From the NCBI GenBank assembly GCA_944390765.1, contig CALXQM010000018.1, forward strand, positions 55,931-119,930: DNA of 64,000 nucleotides. The letters are read 5' to 3'. Below are positions 8,515 through 19,631 of the stretch, piece by piece (the stretch's first letter is position 1; every line of letters starts with the position of its first letter). The notes below the pieces were generated by a model that saw only the letters and a list, made by a program, of their open reading frames with translations, did not search any database and had not been told where the DNA came from. The translations under genes and the position numbers were made by a program. The DNA is from an uncultured Alphaproteobacteria bacterium. GTDB taxonomy: Bacteria; Pseudomonadota; Alphaproteobacteria; UBA3830.

Positions 8515-10673
8515 GAAAATTTTTAATTATATTTTCCTTGTGTTTTTTTGTTAATACAACATATTGTGGAAATATTACTTTTATCAATTCAGATATTATA
8601 GAGTATAAAAATAATACAATTAAATGTAACGGTAATATCTTAATTGTTTATAATAAAAAAGTAATCTCTGCAGAATATGTGGAATATGACCAAAAATCAG
8701 ATATAATTAAAGCAAAAAACAACGTAATTATAAAAGATGAATTTGGTAATACCTATTTCGCAAGTTTTGCTGAAATAAAAAATAATTTTGAATCAGGATT
8801 TATTAGTGATCTTAAAATAATTACATCAGATAAAATAAGACTGGCTACAGATAATTGTAAAATAATAAATAAAAAATATGAATTAAAAAATGCAATATTT
8901 ACACCATGTTATGAGTGTACAAATTCAGGAACACTGACCTGGCAATTAAAGTCAAAATACGTTTTATTTGACCCTAGCAATCAGACATCATATGAGGATG
9001 CAGTATTAGAGGCTTTCGATGTTCCAGTAGTATATTTACCTTATTTCAATGTTATTAGTCCAAATGTGAGAAGAAAAAGTGGCTTTCTATTGCCTAATTT
9101 TACAACATCTTCTCAACAAGGATTTGGTATGGTAATTCCATATTTATGGTCAATATCCGAATCGCAGGAATTAATTTTTAAACCAGTATTTACTACAAAA
9201 ATTGGACATGTGGCTTGGATATATTATGGATTAAGGATTCCACATGGTCAGTTTGAATTGGATGCTAGTATAACCGGTACTAAGTCTGTAGACAAAGTTC
9301 ATAACAATAATAAATTAGATAAAAAAATGATAAATAAAATTAAAGCATCACATTATAGAGGACACATTTTCTCGAAATTTAATTATGATATAGATAGACA
9401 TTGGAGAACTGGTTTTAATATTAATTTAATTTCAGATCAACAATATTTTAAACGTTTCTTTTTTATGAATGATTTAGATCGTACTCTTATATCAACGACT
9501 AATATAGAAGGTTTTCATAATCGTAATTATACTCAAGTAAAAGCATCCATATTTCAAACCGACTATTTGGATTCAGTACCTAAATTATTACCTTTAATAG
9601 AGCATACTCATATAATGAATTTGTTTACTGGTACATTTCAAGTTGATGCAACCTGTATTAATTTAGTTTTTAAACGTGGAAGAATTTCCCAGAAATATAC
9701 AATAAATCCGTCTTGGACTAAAAACTTTATATTATCAAAAGGACAATTATTGGATTTTAATATAATAACATCTTTTCAAGGATTACAGGTTTCGGAAAGA
9801 CAACATTCAGATTATGATTCATATTCCCAGATTCTTCCTCAATGTAACTTAACTTGGCAGTGGCCACTTATTATTAATTCATATATTTCAGAAGCCGTTA
9901 TTTCTCCTATTTTAGGTGTAAGTCTCTCTCCAAATAAAAACCACTTTGATTTAATGGAAAATTCATTTGATGAAATTAACGAAAGTAATGTGTTTTCAAA
10001 TAATAAGTCTATTTCTCCTTATAATATAGACTCGGGTTGTCGATATTTTTATGGAACTAAAATAAATGGTTATTCAATGAACAAAAAACTTTATAATTTT
10101 ATGATAGGAAGATCAGTTGATATTAATAAATCTCATAAAATGCTAGAATCCTCCGGTAAGAAAAGAAAACACTCTAATATTATCAGTAAATTGGATATGT
10201 TTTTTACAGAAAATCTAGCTTTTTCTACTACGTGTAGTTATTCACCTAAAAACAAATCTTTTGATAAATTAGAATTAAATTTAAATTATAATGAAGATAG
10301 ATTATCTTTTGACATAATGGCTTTTAAAGGGGTCCAATGTTTTTATGATCCATTTAAAATTAATGAAAATGATTTAATTGAATCTATATCTCAGAAAAAA
10401 TATAAAGGGGTAAACTTGTCGTGTAACTATAAAACATCTTCCACAACTACTTTAAAATATAATATAGTATTTGGTAATAACTATAGTCCAATTGATTCAA
10501 TAATAGATAAACATAATAGTAAATTAAAATTACTAAGACACGGTTTAAATTTAATATATGAAAATGAATGTACAAAATTTTCTTTCGGCTGTGAAAGAAT
10601 TAATTATAATTATGGAGATTTAAAACCTGAAACTTGTTTAAAATTTACTATTCATTTGAAAAAACTTGTATAA
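8511..10673 (+). CDS. lptD: LPS assembly outer membrane protein LptD
   Basis: About 720 residues, the usual size for the family. A signal peptide (MRKFLIIFSLCFFVNTTYC) is followed by an OstA/LptA-like jellyroll with repeated CNGNILIVY-type strands, then the conserved FDVPVVYLPYF and RRKSGFLLPNF motifs at the entrance of the beta-barrel. Two cysteines lie in TPCYECTNSG, positioned like an LptD disulfide. It inserts LPS into the outer leaflet. I choose the ATG at 8511, which overlaps the lptG stop. The lptF-lptG-lptD run lies directly before murG. Confidence 0.92.
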   Translation: MRKFLIIFSLCFFVNTTYCGNITFINSDIIEYKNNTIKCNGNILIVYNKKVISAEYVEYDQKSDIIKAKNNVIIKDEFGNTYFASFAEIKNNFESGFISDLKIITSDKIRLATDNCKIINKKYELKNAIFTPCYECTNSGTLTWQLKSKYVLFDPSNQTSYEDAVLEAFDVPVVYLPYFNVISPNVRRKSGFLLPNFTTSSQQGFGMVIPYLWSISESQELIFKPVFTTKIGHVAWIYYGLRIPHGQFELDASITGTKSVDKVHNNNKLDKKMINKIKASHYRGHIFSKFNYDIDRHWRTGFNINLISDQQYFKRFFFMNDLDRTLISTTNIEGFHNRNYTQVKASIFQTDYLDSVPKLLPLIEHTHIMNLFTGTFQVDATCINLVFKRGRISQKYTINPSWTKNFILSKGQLLDFNIITSFQGLQVSERQHSDYDSYSQILPQCNLTWQWPLIINSYISEAVISPILGVSLSPNKNHFDLMENSFDEINESNVFSNNKSISPYNIDSGCRYFYGTKINGYSMNKKLYNFMIGRSVDINKSHKMLESSGKKRKHSNIISKLDMFFTENLAFSTTCSYSPKNKSFDKLELNLNYNEDRLSFDIMAFKGVQCFYDPFKINENDLIESISQKKYKGVNLSCNYKTSSTTTLKYNIVFGNNYSPIDSIIDKHNSKLKLLRHGLNLIYENECTKFSFGCERINYNYGDLKPETCLKFTIHLKKLV

Positions 10674-10767
10674 TTCAGGTAATTATTTATTTTAATAATT
10701 AGAATTATTGTATCTAGACATTAAAAGAATCAGTTATTAAAATTATAGCAATATTTGAGGAGGAATT

Positions 10768-11820
10768 TTGAAAATTACACTTTGCGCTGGTGGTACAGGT
10801 GGTCATTTATTCCCTGCTATTGTATTAGTTAAATCTTTTTCAGAAAAAGGTCACGATACAAGTATTATTACTGACGAACGTGGAAATATATATTGTGAAA
10901 AAATCGATAATAAAGATGTATTAAAAACCATAAAGTTTTCTTCACAAAATATATTTATCTTTATTGGTCGCTTAATAAAAATAGTATTACATTTTTTAAA
11001 AAAGTGGCACAGAGATAAACCAGATGTTTTTATAGGTTTTGGAGGGATTCTAACAGTAATCCCTGCTATTATAGCTAAATTATATGGTGTAAAAATAGTT
11101 ATTTATGAGCAAAACTCTATAGTTGGTCGTGCTAATAGGTTTTTATCACAAATTGCTGATTTAAAATTATCTATGTTTTCAATGGGGAATGATTGGTCAA
11201 CGCAGGCTGCACCTGTTCGTCCTGAATTTTTTAAAAATTCATCATATAAAATTGGTAAAACGATAAGAATTTTAATAATAGGTGGCAGTCAAGGAGCTCG
11301 TTCATTTTCTTCATTAATTCCAATTGCACTTCAAAAATTAATGCCGGAAGAACGAAAACAATTGGAAATTGTCCAACAGGAATCGTACAATGACGAAAAA
11401 GAATTAAAAACAAAATATGATAAAATAGGGGTAAAATCCCATATAAAAAGATTCATTCACAATATCGCTGATGAAATGGAAAAATGTCAATTAGTAATTT
11501 GTCGTGCTGGTGCTTCTACTTTGTCTGAACTTTCAGCAATAGGGCGTCCCGCTATATTAATACCATATCCAAAAGCTACAGATAACCATCAATTATTAAA
11601 TGCAAAAAGATATAGTTCAAAAAATGCATGTTGGATAGTTGAAGAAGGAGCATGTGCAGAAGAAAAATTAATGCGTGTTATTAGAAATATTTTAAAAAAT
11701 AAAGAATTGTTAAAATATGCGGCATCTAGTATCATAAATAATTCATTGAAAGATGCTGCAAGTGATTTTGTATTAGAGATTGAAAAATTGAGTATAAAAA
11801 ATGAAAAAGTTTCCAATTAA
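10768..11820 (+). CDS. murG: MurG glycosyltransferase
   Basis: Adds GlcNAc to lipid I to make lipid II on the cytoplasmic face of the inner membrane. It shows the N-terminal G loop CAGGTGGHLFPAI, the second G loop IIGGSQGARSF, and the donor-site region CRAGASTLSEL followed by PYPKATDNHQ. The start codon is TTG, supported by a GAGGAGG ribosome binding site seven bases upstream and homologous N-termini. The 3' end overlaps murC by 20 bases. Confidence 0.95.
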   Translation: MKITLCAGGTGGHLFPAIVLVKSFSEKGHDTSIITDERGNIYCEKIDNKDVLKTIKFSSQNIFIFIGRLIKIVLHFLKKWHRDKPDVFIGFGGILTVIPAIIAKLYGVKIVIYEQNSIVGRANRFLSQIADLKLSMFSMGNDWSTQAAPVRPEFFKNSSYKIGKTIRILIIGGSQGARSFSSLIPIALQKLMPEERKQLEIVQQESYNDEKELKTKYDKIGVKSHIKRFIHNIADEMEKCQLVICRAGASTLSELSAIGRPAILIPYPKATDNHQLLNAKRYSSKNACWIVEEGACAEEKLMRVIRNILKNKELLKYAASSIINNSLKDAASDFVLEIEKLSIKNEKVSN

Positions 11821-13207
11821 TTCTGGATTTATACATTTCGTTGGTATTGGCGGTATAGGAATGAGTGGTATTGCTGATATTTTAGTAAATCTCGGCTATA
11901 AAGTCAGTGGTAGTGATTTAAAATCAAATGCAATGACTGATAAATTGAGCAGAAAAGGTGTTAATATAAAAATAGGACACGAAGCCTCTAATGTTAAAAA
12001 TGCTTTTGTTGTTGTTATATCATCAGCAATTTCTAAAGATAATCCAGAAGTATTAGAAGCTAGAAGGTTAAAAATCCCTGTTATAAAACGCGCGGAAATG
12101 CTTTCAGAATTAATGAAAATGAAAATGTCTATTGCTGTAGCAGGTACGCATGGTAAAACTACAACTACCTCTTTAATAGCAGCAATATTAGATCAGGCTA
12201 ATTTAGATCCAACAGTTATTAATGGAGGTATAATAAATGCATATAATAGCAATGCTAGATTGGGAACGGGAGATTGGATTGTTGTAGAAGCTGATGAATC
12301 AGATGGGTCATTTACTCGACTTATGTCCACAATTTCTGTAATAACAAATATTGATTTTGATCATATAGATAATTTTAAAGATTATTCAGAACTTAGTAGT
12401 TTATTTGTGAGATTTATAGAAAATATTCCTTTTTATGGAACTGCAGTTCTATGTATAGATCATCCAGAAGTTGCTAAAATAGCTGCTAAAACCCTAGATA
12501 GAAAAATTATTACATATGGATTGAACAACGAAGCAGATGTTTTTTGCTCTAATGTGGAATTAAATGAGTATGGAGCTAAATTTGATGTTATGTTTTCTAA
12601 CTATATTGTTGAAAAATATGGTGTAAACAAAGTATGGAATAATTTTACATCAAATATGTTCGGTAGTCATAATGTACAAAATTCGTTAGCTGCTATATGT
12701 GTAGGTTTAGAACTACAAATCTCAGAAGAAGATATAAAAACAGCTATCAGTTCATTCATGGGGGTAAAAAGGCGGTTTACTAAAGTTGCAAATTTAAATG
12801 GCGTTACAGTTATAGATGATTATGCTCATCATCCTGTGGAAATCACATCTGTACTAAAAGCCGCAAGAAGTTCATGTAAAGGTAAGATTTATGCGGTTAT
12901 ACAACCACATAGATACACTCGATTACGTAGATTTTTAAATGAATTTGCTAAAAGTTTAGAATTAAGCGATGGAGTTTTCATTATTCCAATATTTCCAGCT
13001 GGAGAGCAAAGTAATGGTGTAGATCATTTTTCGCTTTTAAAGATTTTAAATGAGAATGGAAATGTAAGAAGTGATTTTGCCCAAGATATTTCAACATTAT
13101 TTGAAAAGATGAAAAATATTTTACAGCCTAATGATTTTGTTGTGTTTCTTGGGGCTGGAGATATTACTCAATGGGCATATAATTTTGCTAAATTAATGGG
13201 GAAATAA
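11801..13207 (+). CDS. murC: UDP-N-acetylmuramate--L-alanine ligase MurC
   Basis: First amino-acid ligase of the peptidoglycan stem. The Rossmann-like opening HFVGIGGIGMSGIA, the ATP loop VAGTHGKTTTTS, the EADESDGSF motif and the later DDYAHHPVEI confirm the assignment. Its 468 residues are normal. It starts inside the murG end and its stop overlaps the murB start, which is consistent with coupled translation. Confidence 0.96.
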   Translation: MKKFPINSGFIHFVGIGGIGMSGIADILVNLGYKVSGSDLKSNAMTDKLSRKGVNIKIGHEASNVKNAFVVVISSAISKDNPEVLEARRLKIPVIKRAEMLSELMKMKMSIAVAGTHGKTTTTSLIAAILDQANLDPTVINGGIINAYNSNARLGTGDWIVVEADESDGSFTRLMSTISVITNIDFDHIDNFKDYSELSSLFVRFIENIPFYGTAVLCIDHPEVAKIAAKTLDRKIITYGLNNEADVFCSNVELNEYGAKFDVMFSNYIVEKYGVNKVWNNFTSNMFGSHNVQNSLAAICVGLELQISEEDIKTAISSFMGVKRRFTKVANLNGVTVIDDYAHHPVEITSVLKAARSSCKGKIYAVIQPHRYTRLRRFLNEFAKSLELSDGVFIIPIFPAGEQSNGVDHFSLLKILNENGNVRSDFAQDISTLFEKMKNILQPNDFVVFLGAGDITQWAYNFAKLMGK

Positions 13208-14103
13208 TGATGAAGTTAAATGAATTCCCTCAGGTCAAAGGTATTTTAAGAGAGAATGTATCATTAAGTGAAAAGACATTTTTAGGAGTTGGTGGTAGAG
13301 CTGAGTTCTTATTTGAACCTGCAGATATGGATGATTTAGTTTTCTTTTTAAAAGAAATTCCAGAAACAATAAAAATTACACCTTTAGGATCTATGTCGAA
13401 TGTTTTAATTCGTTCTGGAGGCATTGACGGTATAGTTATCATGTTAGGTGATTGGTTTAAAAATATATTTGTAGAAGATAATATTCTTGAGGTAGGAGCG
13501 GCTGTCTTATGTAGCAAAGTTTCTACTTTTTCAATGGATCATGAATTGGGTGGTATGGAATTTCTTATGGGAATTCCTGGTACTATAGGTGGTGCAATAA
13601 AAATGAATGCCGGTTGTTTTGGTTCAGAAATAGTAAATATTCTTGTTGAATGTGAGGGGATATTATCTGATGGTAATGTTAAATGGTTTAAAAAAGATGA
13701 TATTGGAGCTTCTTATAGATGTACGAATATTCCTGATAATTGTATAATCACTAGGGCTTGGTTTAAAGGTATTCCAAATGTCAATTATTCTATACCTAAA
13801 AAAGTAAAGGAAATTATTGAACAAAGGAAATCGTCACAACCAATTGGAGTCAGAACTTGCGGTTCTACTTTTAAAAATCCAGATGGGTTTAAAGCTTGGC
13901 AGTTGATAGAACAGGCTGGATGTAGAGGAATGAAATTTAGAGGCGCTCAAGTTTCAGAAAAACATTGTAATTTTATTATAAATACTGGAAATGCTACAGC
14001 CGAAGACATAGAAATACTTGGAGAACAAGTAGCCAAAAAAGTATTTGATAAAACAGGAGTTAAGCTCGAGTGGGAAGTTATAAAGTTAGGAAATTCAAAT
14101 TAG
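13207..14103 (+). CDS. murB: UDP-N-acetylenolpyruvoylglucosamine reductase MurB
   Basis: FAD enzyme that reduces enolpyruvyl-UDP-GlcNAc to UDP-MurNAc. The FAD domain shows LGVGGRAEFLFEP and PLGSMSNVLIR; the middle domain has the conserved MEFLMGIPGTIGGAIKMNAG and the C-terminal region CGSTFKNP with the proton-donor Ser. The length of 298 residues fits type I MurB. Two ATG codons lie in tandem at the start (13207 and 13210). Confidence 0.95.
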   Translation: MMKLNEFPQVKGILRENVSLSEKTFLGVGGRAEFLFEPADMDDLVFFLKEIPETIKITPLGSMSNVLIRSGGIDGIVIMLGDWFKNIFVEDNILEVGAAVLCSKVSTFSMDHELGGMEFLMGIPGTIGGAIKMNAGCFGSEIVNILVECEGILSDGNVKWFKKDDIGASYRCTNIPDNCIITRAWFKGIPNVNYSIPKKVKEIIEQRKSSQPIGVRTCGSTFKNPDGFKAWQLIEQAGCRGMKFRGAQVSEKHCNFIINTGNATAEDIEILGEQVAKKVFDKTGVKLEWEVIKLGNSN

Positions 14104-14828
14104 TAAGAGCAATTTTTGATTTTTTCTGCTTATTATTAAGGAGCAATTTATTTTGGTTTTCTATTACTTTTTGTGTATTATTTTATATATTTGGATGTTC
14201 TAATTTATTAAAAGAAGGAATACCTGGTTTTATTGTACAAAAAATTGAATTCGATGGAAATGAAAAAGTAATTGAATCCTTATTGTATAAAGCTTCTGGA
14301 CTAAGGTATAGAGCTAACATTTTCTCAATCTCTGTTGAGGAAGTAAAAAGAAAATTAGAACAGATTGCCTGGGTTAATTCTGTAGAGGTCCAAAGAAAAT
14401 TACCCAATAAAATTTATATTAGAATAACTGAACGAAAGCCTATTGCATTTTTACAGTCGCAATATAAACTATATCTACTAGATAAATACGGTAAAATTTT
14501 AGAATATGATGGAATAGGAAGTTTTGGTAATTTACCTATAGTAGTTGGAGAAGATGCGGAAAAAGCTACTAGGCATTTTTTATTTATCTTAAATCAATTT
14601 CCTAAAATTCGTAGCCAATTAGTTAATGCTACATTTGTCGGGAAAAGACGTTGGAATATTAAAATTAATAAAGGTATTATAGTAAAACTTCCTGAAAAAT
14701 ATTTAAAACATGCCATGTCTGTGTTAGAAGAAGTTTCTGATGATAATGGCTTTTTTAAAGATGATATTACAGAGATAGATTTAAGAATATTGGATAGGAT
14801 AATTATAAAAAATAAAAGTGATAAATAA
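14070..14828 (+). CDS. ftsQ: Cell division protein FtsQ
   Basis: Bitopic divisome protein: a short cytoplasmic tail, one membrane helix (about residues 25-45), a POTRA domain (FIVQKIEFDGNEKV...) and the FtsQ beta domain with the VQRKLPNKIYIRITERKP motif. It begins with a GTG codon 34 bases inside murB, and its stop overlaps ftsA. In most Alphaproteobacteria ddl sits between murB and ftsQ; here there is no room for it. Confidence 0.88.
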   Translation: MGSYKVRKFKLVRAIFDFFCLLLRSNLFWFSITFCVLFYIFGCSNLLKEGIPGFIVQKIEFDGNEKVIESLLYKASGLRYRANIFSISVEEVKRKLEQIAWVNSVEVQRKLPNKIYIRITERKPIAFLQSQYKLYLLDKYGKILEYDGIGSFGNLPIVVGEDAEKATRHFLFILNQFPKIRSQLVNATFVGKRRWNIKINKGIIVKLPEKYLKHAMSVLEEVSDDNGFFKDDITEIDLRILDRIIIKNKSDK

Positions 14829-16063
14829 TGAATGCTAAACAAATAGTATCAGTTATAGACATCGGAAGTACAAAAGTTAGTTGTTGCATAGCTAATATTT
14901 TTGAAAATAACCAGTTTAATATTATTAGTGCAGGTTCTTGCATATGTTATGGTGTTAAGGCAGGAATTATAGTCGATATAGATTCTGTCACAAAATCTGT
15001 AGCTAAAGCTGTAGAAATGGCAGAGAATGCCACTAATTTAAGAATAAAATCAGTATATGTAAATATATCAGGTAGATATGTTCAATCTAAAATAGTTTCA
15101 ACAAAATTACATATTGGTGGAAGATTAATAAAACATCAGGATATAACCAATATTTTGCTTGAATGTCGGGATCGAAATTATAATATGGAAACAGTTCATG
15201 TTGTTCCTATTATGTTTGAGCTAGATGATTTGAATGGTATCACTGAACCTATAGGTATGTTTGCTAATATATTAAAAGTAGATGCAAACGTAGTTAGTAT
15301 TTCTAAATCACAACTTAGTAATATTTTAGTATGTCTATCAAAATGTCATCTTGATATTTTAGGATTTGTTCATAGCGGATATGCATCCGGTTTATGTATG
15401 CTCGATGATTCTTTATCAGAGAGCAATCAAATTGTTATTGATTTTGGTGGAGGTGAAACCTCTGTTAACTTTTTTTACAAAGGAATTTTTTGTGGTTCTG
15501 AAAGTATACCAATTGGTAGTAAAAACATTACAAAAGATATTTCCTATGGATTACATGTTTCTTTCAATAATGCTGAGAGACTAAAAACATTATATGGAGC
15601 GGCTTTTGCTTCTCATGACGATAATAAAGAAAATATTATGATTCCCGTTATAGACGAAGATGATGTAGTTAGTTTGAGTCAATTATCTAAAATAGAATTA
15701 AATAGAATTATTCAACCAAGAGTAGAAGAAATATTAAATTTTATTAAAGAAAAGATAAATAATTCTGTTTTTTCAAAGAATTTTACTAAAAATATTATAA
15801 TTACTGGTGGAGGCAGTATGTTAACAGGTATAAGGGAATTTACTTCTGAATTTTTAAAAATGAATATTAAAACTAGAAAAATAGATGATTATCTTGATAA
15901 TTCAGGAATACAGATTAATAATGAATTTGCAACATCATTAGGTATGATTAAATTTGCCATGAATATGGAGGAAAATTCTATAAATCATAAACAAGATTTT
16001 AACCTAGATAAAAAAGAGAGTTTTTTTAAAAAAACAATAAATTGGTTAGAAAAAAACTTGTAA
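14828..16063 (+). CDS. ftsA: Cell division protein FtsA
   Basis: Actin-like ATPase that tethers FtsZ to the membrane. It begins VSVIDIGSTKVSCCIA (phosphate-1 motif), has VYVNISGRYV in the SHS2 domain, a phosphate-2 motif IVIDFGGGETSV and the adenosine motif IIITGGGSML. A C-terminal amphipathic stretch (FFKKTINWLEKNL) would serve as membrane anchor. It overlaps the ftsQ stop and is 39 bases before ftsZ. Confidence 0.93.
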   Translation: MNAKQIVSVIDIGSTKVSCCIANIFENNQFNIISAGSCICYGVKAGIIVDIDSVTKSVAKAVEMAENATNLRIKSVYVNISGRYVQSKIVSTKLHIGGRLIKHQDITNILLECRDRNYNMETVHVVPIMFELDDLNGITEPIGMFANILKVDANVVSISKSQLSNILVCLSKCHLDILGFVHSGYASGLCMLDDSLSESNQIVIDFGGGETSVNFFYKGIFCGSESIPIGSKNITKDISYGLHVSFNNAERLKTLYGAAFASHDDNKENIMIPVIDEDDVVSLSQLSKIELNRIIQPRVEEILNFIKEKINNSVFSKNFTKNIIITGGGSMLTGIREFTSEFLKMNIKTRKIDDYLDNSGIQINNEFATSLGMIKFAMNMEENSINHKQDFNLDKKESFFKKTINWLEKNL

Positions 16064-16120
16064 TATAAACATTCCTGCTATACACTGAAATTAATAGAAA
16101 TTATGAGCAGGAGTTTATCA

Positions 16121-17497
16121 ATGGTTGATGAGAATATTTCAGCAGTTTCACCTAATACTACTGATACACAGGGGGATTTTTTTTCTGCAGATCCTTTTTC
16201 TAGTATGGATAATTATTTAAAGCCTAAAATTACTGTAATAGGAGTTGGTGGTGCTGGAGGTAATGCTGTCAACAATATGATAAAATCAGAATTAAAGGGT
16301 GTTGAGTTTGTAGTCGCAAATGCTGATGCTCAAGCGTTAATGCAATCATTGTGTGAAAAACGTATTCAATTAGGTTTAGAAATTACTAGAGGATTAGGTG
16401 CTGGAGCAAGACCAGATGTTGGTCGTGCGGCAGCTGAAGAAGCAATTGAAGAAATAGTGGCTCATATTAAAAATAGTAATATGGTATTTATTACCGCAGG
16501 TATGGGAGGAGGGACAGGTACTGGAGCAGCTCCTGTTGTTGCCAGATTAGCTAAAGAGATGGGAATTCTTACAATAGGTGTCGTTACGAAACCATTTCAT
16601 TTTGAAGGTACCAATAGAATGCGGTTTGCTGAAAAAGGAATAGATGAACTTCAACAATATGTTGATACTCTTATTGTTATTCCTAATCAGAATTTATTCA
16701 GAGTAGCTAATGAAAAAACAACTTTTGCAGATGCATTTAAAATGGCAGATAATGTTTTAAGATCAGGTGTACAAGGGGTTACTGATTTAATGGTAATGCC
16801 TGGTCTCATAAATTTGGATTTTGCTGATATTAAAACTGTTATGAGTGAGATGGGTAAAGCCATGATGGGAACCGGAGAAGCAGAGGGTGAAAAAAGAGCG
16901 ATAGATGCTGCAGAGTCAGCTATTTCTAATCCTTTATTAGATGATGTTTCTATGAAAGGAGCTAAGGGTATTTTAATAAACATTACTGGCGGTTATGATA
17001 TGACATTATATGAAGTTGATGAAGCTGCTAATAGAATTAGAGAAGAAGTTGATCCTGAAGCAAGAATTATTTTTGGTTCTACTTTTGATGAAAGAATGGA
17101 AGGGAAAATGAGAGTTTCTGTTGTTGCTACAGGTATTGATGCTGCTGCTGTAAAAGAGAAATTAAAAAAACTCGAAGAACAGGTCTCTGCCACAGTAGCG
17201 GAAGAGTCGAATACTGCTGAAAATGTTCAGCCATTAGTGGATAATAATGATTCTAAGAAAGTTGGAACTGTTGCTATAGCAGAAAGTCCTACTAAAAATC
17301 TTGTCCAAGAACAATCAAATACTTCATTTGCTCCTAAAAAAAAGATGTCATTTTTTGAACGTTTAACAGGTATCAAATCTTTTTCATCAAAGAGAAATGA
17401 GCAATTCCAATCTCAGCAGACTACAGTAAAATCTATTGAAAATGGTAAAAATGAAGAAGATTTAGAAATTCCTGCTTTTTTAAGGAGAAATTCATAA
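16121..17497 (+). CDS. ftsZ: Cell division protein FtsZ
   Basis: Tubulin-like GTPase forming the division ring. It has [17 protein letters not shown], the signature [12 protein letters not shown] and the T7 loop region [12 protein letters not shown] linker of about 100 residues leads to the conserved tip [10 protein letters not shown], which binds FtsA. I select the ATG at 16121 (AGGAG eight bases upstream) over an ATG at 16103 that would contain that ribosome binding site. It is the last gene of the mur/fts run. Confidence 0.95.
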   Translation: MVDENISAVSPNTTDTQGDFFSADPFSSMDNYLKPKITVIGVGGAGGNAVNNMIKSELKGVEFVVANADAQALMQSLCEKRIQLGLEITRGLGAGARPDVGRAAAEEAIEEIVAHIKNSNMVFITAGMGGGTGTGAAPVVARLAKEMGILTIGVVTKPFHFEGTNRMRFAEKGIDELQQYVDTLIVIPNQNLFRVANEKTTFADAFKMADNVLRSGVQGVTDLMVMPGLINLDFADIKTVMSEMGKAMMGTGEAEGEKRAIDAAESAISNPLLDDVSMKGAKGILINITGGYDMTLYEVDEAANRIREEVDPEARIIFGSTFDERMEGKMRVSVVATGIDAAAVKEKLKKLEEQVSATVAEESNTAENVQPLVDNNDSKKVGTVAIAESPTKNLVQEQSNTSFAPKKKMSFFERLTGIKSFSSKRNEQFQSQQTTVKSIENGKNEEDLEIPAFLRRNS

Positions 17498-17627
17498 TTA
17501 ATATTATTATTTTTAATAGAATAAGTAATTGCATTGTTTATATTTGAAGAATCTTATAGATTTTTGTTTGAAAGCTATTTTTTTGTATCATAAATATAAT
17601 AACAAATAGAGCTGATATTGGTATTAA

Positions 17628-19541
17628 TTATACAATAATTGTATCTTCTTTTGGTAATTCAGATAAAAATCTAGACGGTTGGCTGATTTGCCATTGATTA
17701 TGTATTTTTCTATTAAGAGCATAAGAAATAAATACTCTTCTTTTCGCTCTAGTAATTCCCACATAAGCTAAACGACGTTCTTCTTCTATATTTCCTTCAA
17801 TTAAACAAAGATTATGCGGAAAAACCCCTTCTTCCCATCCTGATAAAAACACGCTATCAAATTCTAATCCTTTTGCACTATGTAATGTCATTATACTGAC
17901 AACATCTTCAAAAGCATTTTTTGGAGAATCCACTACCAAACTAACATGTTCCATAAAGGTTGGTAAATCTGGAAACTCTTCTAACGCTGTTAATAGTTCC
18001 TTTAAGTTTTCTATTTTTGTTTGAGATTCTACTGATTGTTCTTGATTCAACATATCAAAATAACCTGTTTCATTAATAATAGTTTTAGCAATATCAGCAG
18101 GAGTCAAATTATTCTTATCACGAATAGATTCAATCAAATTAATAAATTCATCTATAGACTTTAATAAAGAACCTTTTAATAAGTTCTCTTTCGACATATC
18201 TTTTGCAGCCTGATAAAGAGAAATATTATGCTCACTTGCATATGTATAAATTTTTGATACAGCTGCAACACCAATACCTCTTTTAGGAACATTAATGATA
18301 CGTTCGAAAGCTAAACTATCATTTATTTGATAAATAAGTCGCATATAAGAAACGATATCTTTTATTTCTTGTCTATCATAAAATTTTAGACCACCTATAA
18401 CTTTATATGGAATACTATATGCTATGAATCTGTCTTCAAATTCTCGAGTTTGATATCCTGCTCTTACTAATACAGCAATTTGCTTATATTGCACATTATT
18501 ATGACGTTTTAAATCTTCAATTTGTTCGGAAATAATTTGAGCTTCTTCAAATCCATTATATGTACATTTTATTAAAATTTTTTCTCCCATTTTTCCTTCT
18601 GTCCAAATAGTTTTTCCTAAACGCTGCTCATTATGAGATATAAGCGCTGTTGCTGCACTCAGAATATGTCCATCTGAGCGATAATTTCTTTCAAGTCTAA
18701 CTATTTTTGTATTTTGAAAATCATTTTCGAATCTAAGAATATTGCCTATTTCCGCTCCTCTCCAACTGTATATAGCCTGGTCATCATCGCCAACACAGCA
18801 TAAACCTGTACCTAATGGAGTTAACATTCTAACCCATATATATTGAGCCATATTTGTATCTTGATATTCATCAATCAAAATATATTTAAATTTATTTCTA
18901 TATTTTTGTAAAATATCTGGAAATTTTTTAAATAGCCTTATAGCATTAAGTAATAAATCACCAAAATCCATGGAATCATAATTGACTAATCTTTCTTGAT
19001 ATATTTTATAGATTCGCCCTTCCATGGATGAGTTATCTATTCGTGTATCACCTGGCGTTATTCCTTTGTCTTTCCAACGAGAAATTTTATTTGCTATTCC
19101 ATTGACTATTTTTTTATCTAGATTCAATTCCTTAACGATTTGTCTTATTAATTTAATCTGATCATCTGTATCTATTATTGTATAATCATTACTAATGCCT
19201 AATATATCTGCATGTTGTCTTAAAATTTTTGCACAAATGGAGTGAAATGTTCCTAACCAAACTTCTTCTGCGCCAGGTGTTAAATGAAACAAACGTTCTT
19301 TCATTTCTTTTGCAGCTTTGTTGCTAAAAGTTACAGCTAAAATTTGAGAAGGGAAAGCAAGACCATTTTCTATTATGTAAGCAATTTTTGTAGTTAATAC
19401 TTTAGTCTTTCCAGTACCTGCACCAGATAAAACTAATAATGCTTTATCTAAAGTCGTAACAGCTTCATATTGTTCAGGGTTTAAATCATAAAGCAACTTT
19501 TTATTTATTTCATCAACTTTTGATATGGCATTATTCTGCAT
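17628..19541 (-). CDS. uvrD: UvrD/PcrA-type superfamily 1 DNA helicase
   Basis: A 3'-5' helicase used in nucleotide excision and mismatch repair. Motif I is LSGAGTGKTKVL, motif II DEYQDTN, motif III DDQAIYSWRGAE, motif V MTLHSAKGLEFD and motif VI RRLAYVGITRAK. At 637 residues it is shorter than typical UvrD (about 720) because the disordered C-terminal tail is missing. The catalytic core is complete. It is convergent with ftsZ. Confidence 0.92.
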   Translation of the reverse strand: MQNNAISKVDEINKKLLYDLNPEQYEAVTTLDKALLVLSGAGTGKTKVLTTKIAYIIENGLAFPSQILAVTFSNKAAKEMKERLFHLTPGAEEVWLGTFHSICAKILRQHADILGISNDYTIIDTDDQIKLIRQIVKELNLDKKIVNGIANKISRWKDKGITPGDTRIDNSSMEGRIYKIYQERLVNYDSMDFGDLLLNAIRLFKKFPDILQKYRNKFKYILIDEYQDTNMAQYIWVRMLTPLGTGLCCVGDDDQAIYSWRGAEIGNILRFENDFQNTKIVRLERNYRSDGHILSAATALISHNEQRLGKTIWTEGKMGEKILIKCTYNGFEEAQIISEQIEDLKRHNNVQYKQIAVLVRAGYQTREFEDRFIAYSIPYKVIGGLKFYDRQEIKDIVSYMRLIYQINDSLAFERIINVPKRGIGVAAVSKIYTYASEHNISLYQAAKDMSKENLLKGSLLKSIDEFINLIESIRDKNNLTPADIAKTIINETGYFDMLNQEQSVESQTKIENLKELLTALEEFPDLPTFMEHVSLVVDSPKNAFEDVVSIMTLHSAKGLEFDSVFLSGWEEGVFPHNLCLIEGNIEEERRLAYVGITRAKRRVFISYALNRKIHNQWQISQPSRFLSELPKEDTIIV

Positions 19542-19631
19542 GATAGTTAAAATTCTCTTAATTATATATTATTATAACAGTTATCTATAAAATTTATAGT
19601 TTGTAATTAATTAAGTTTTACGAGGAGTCAA

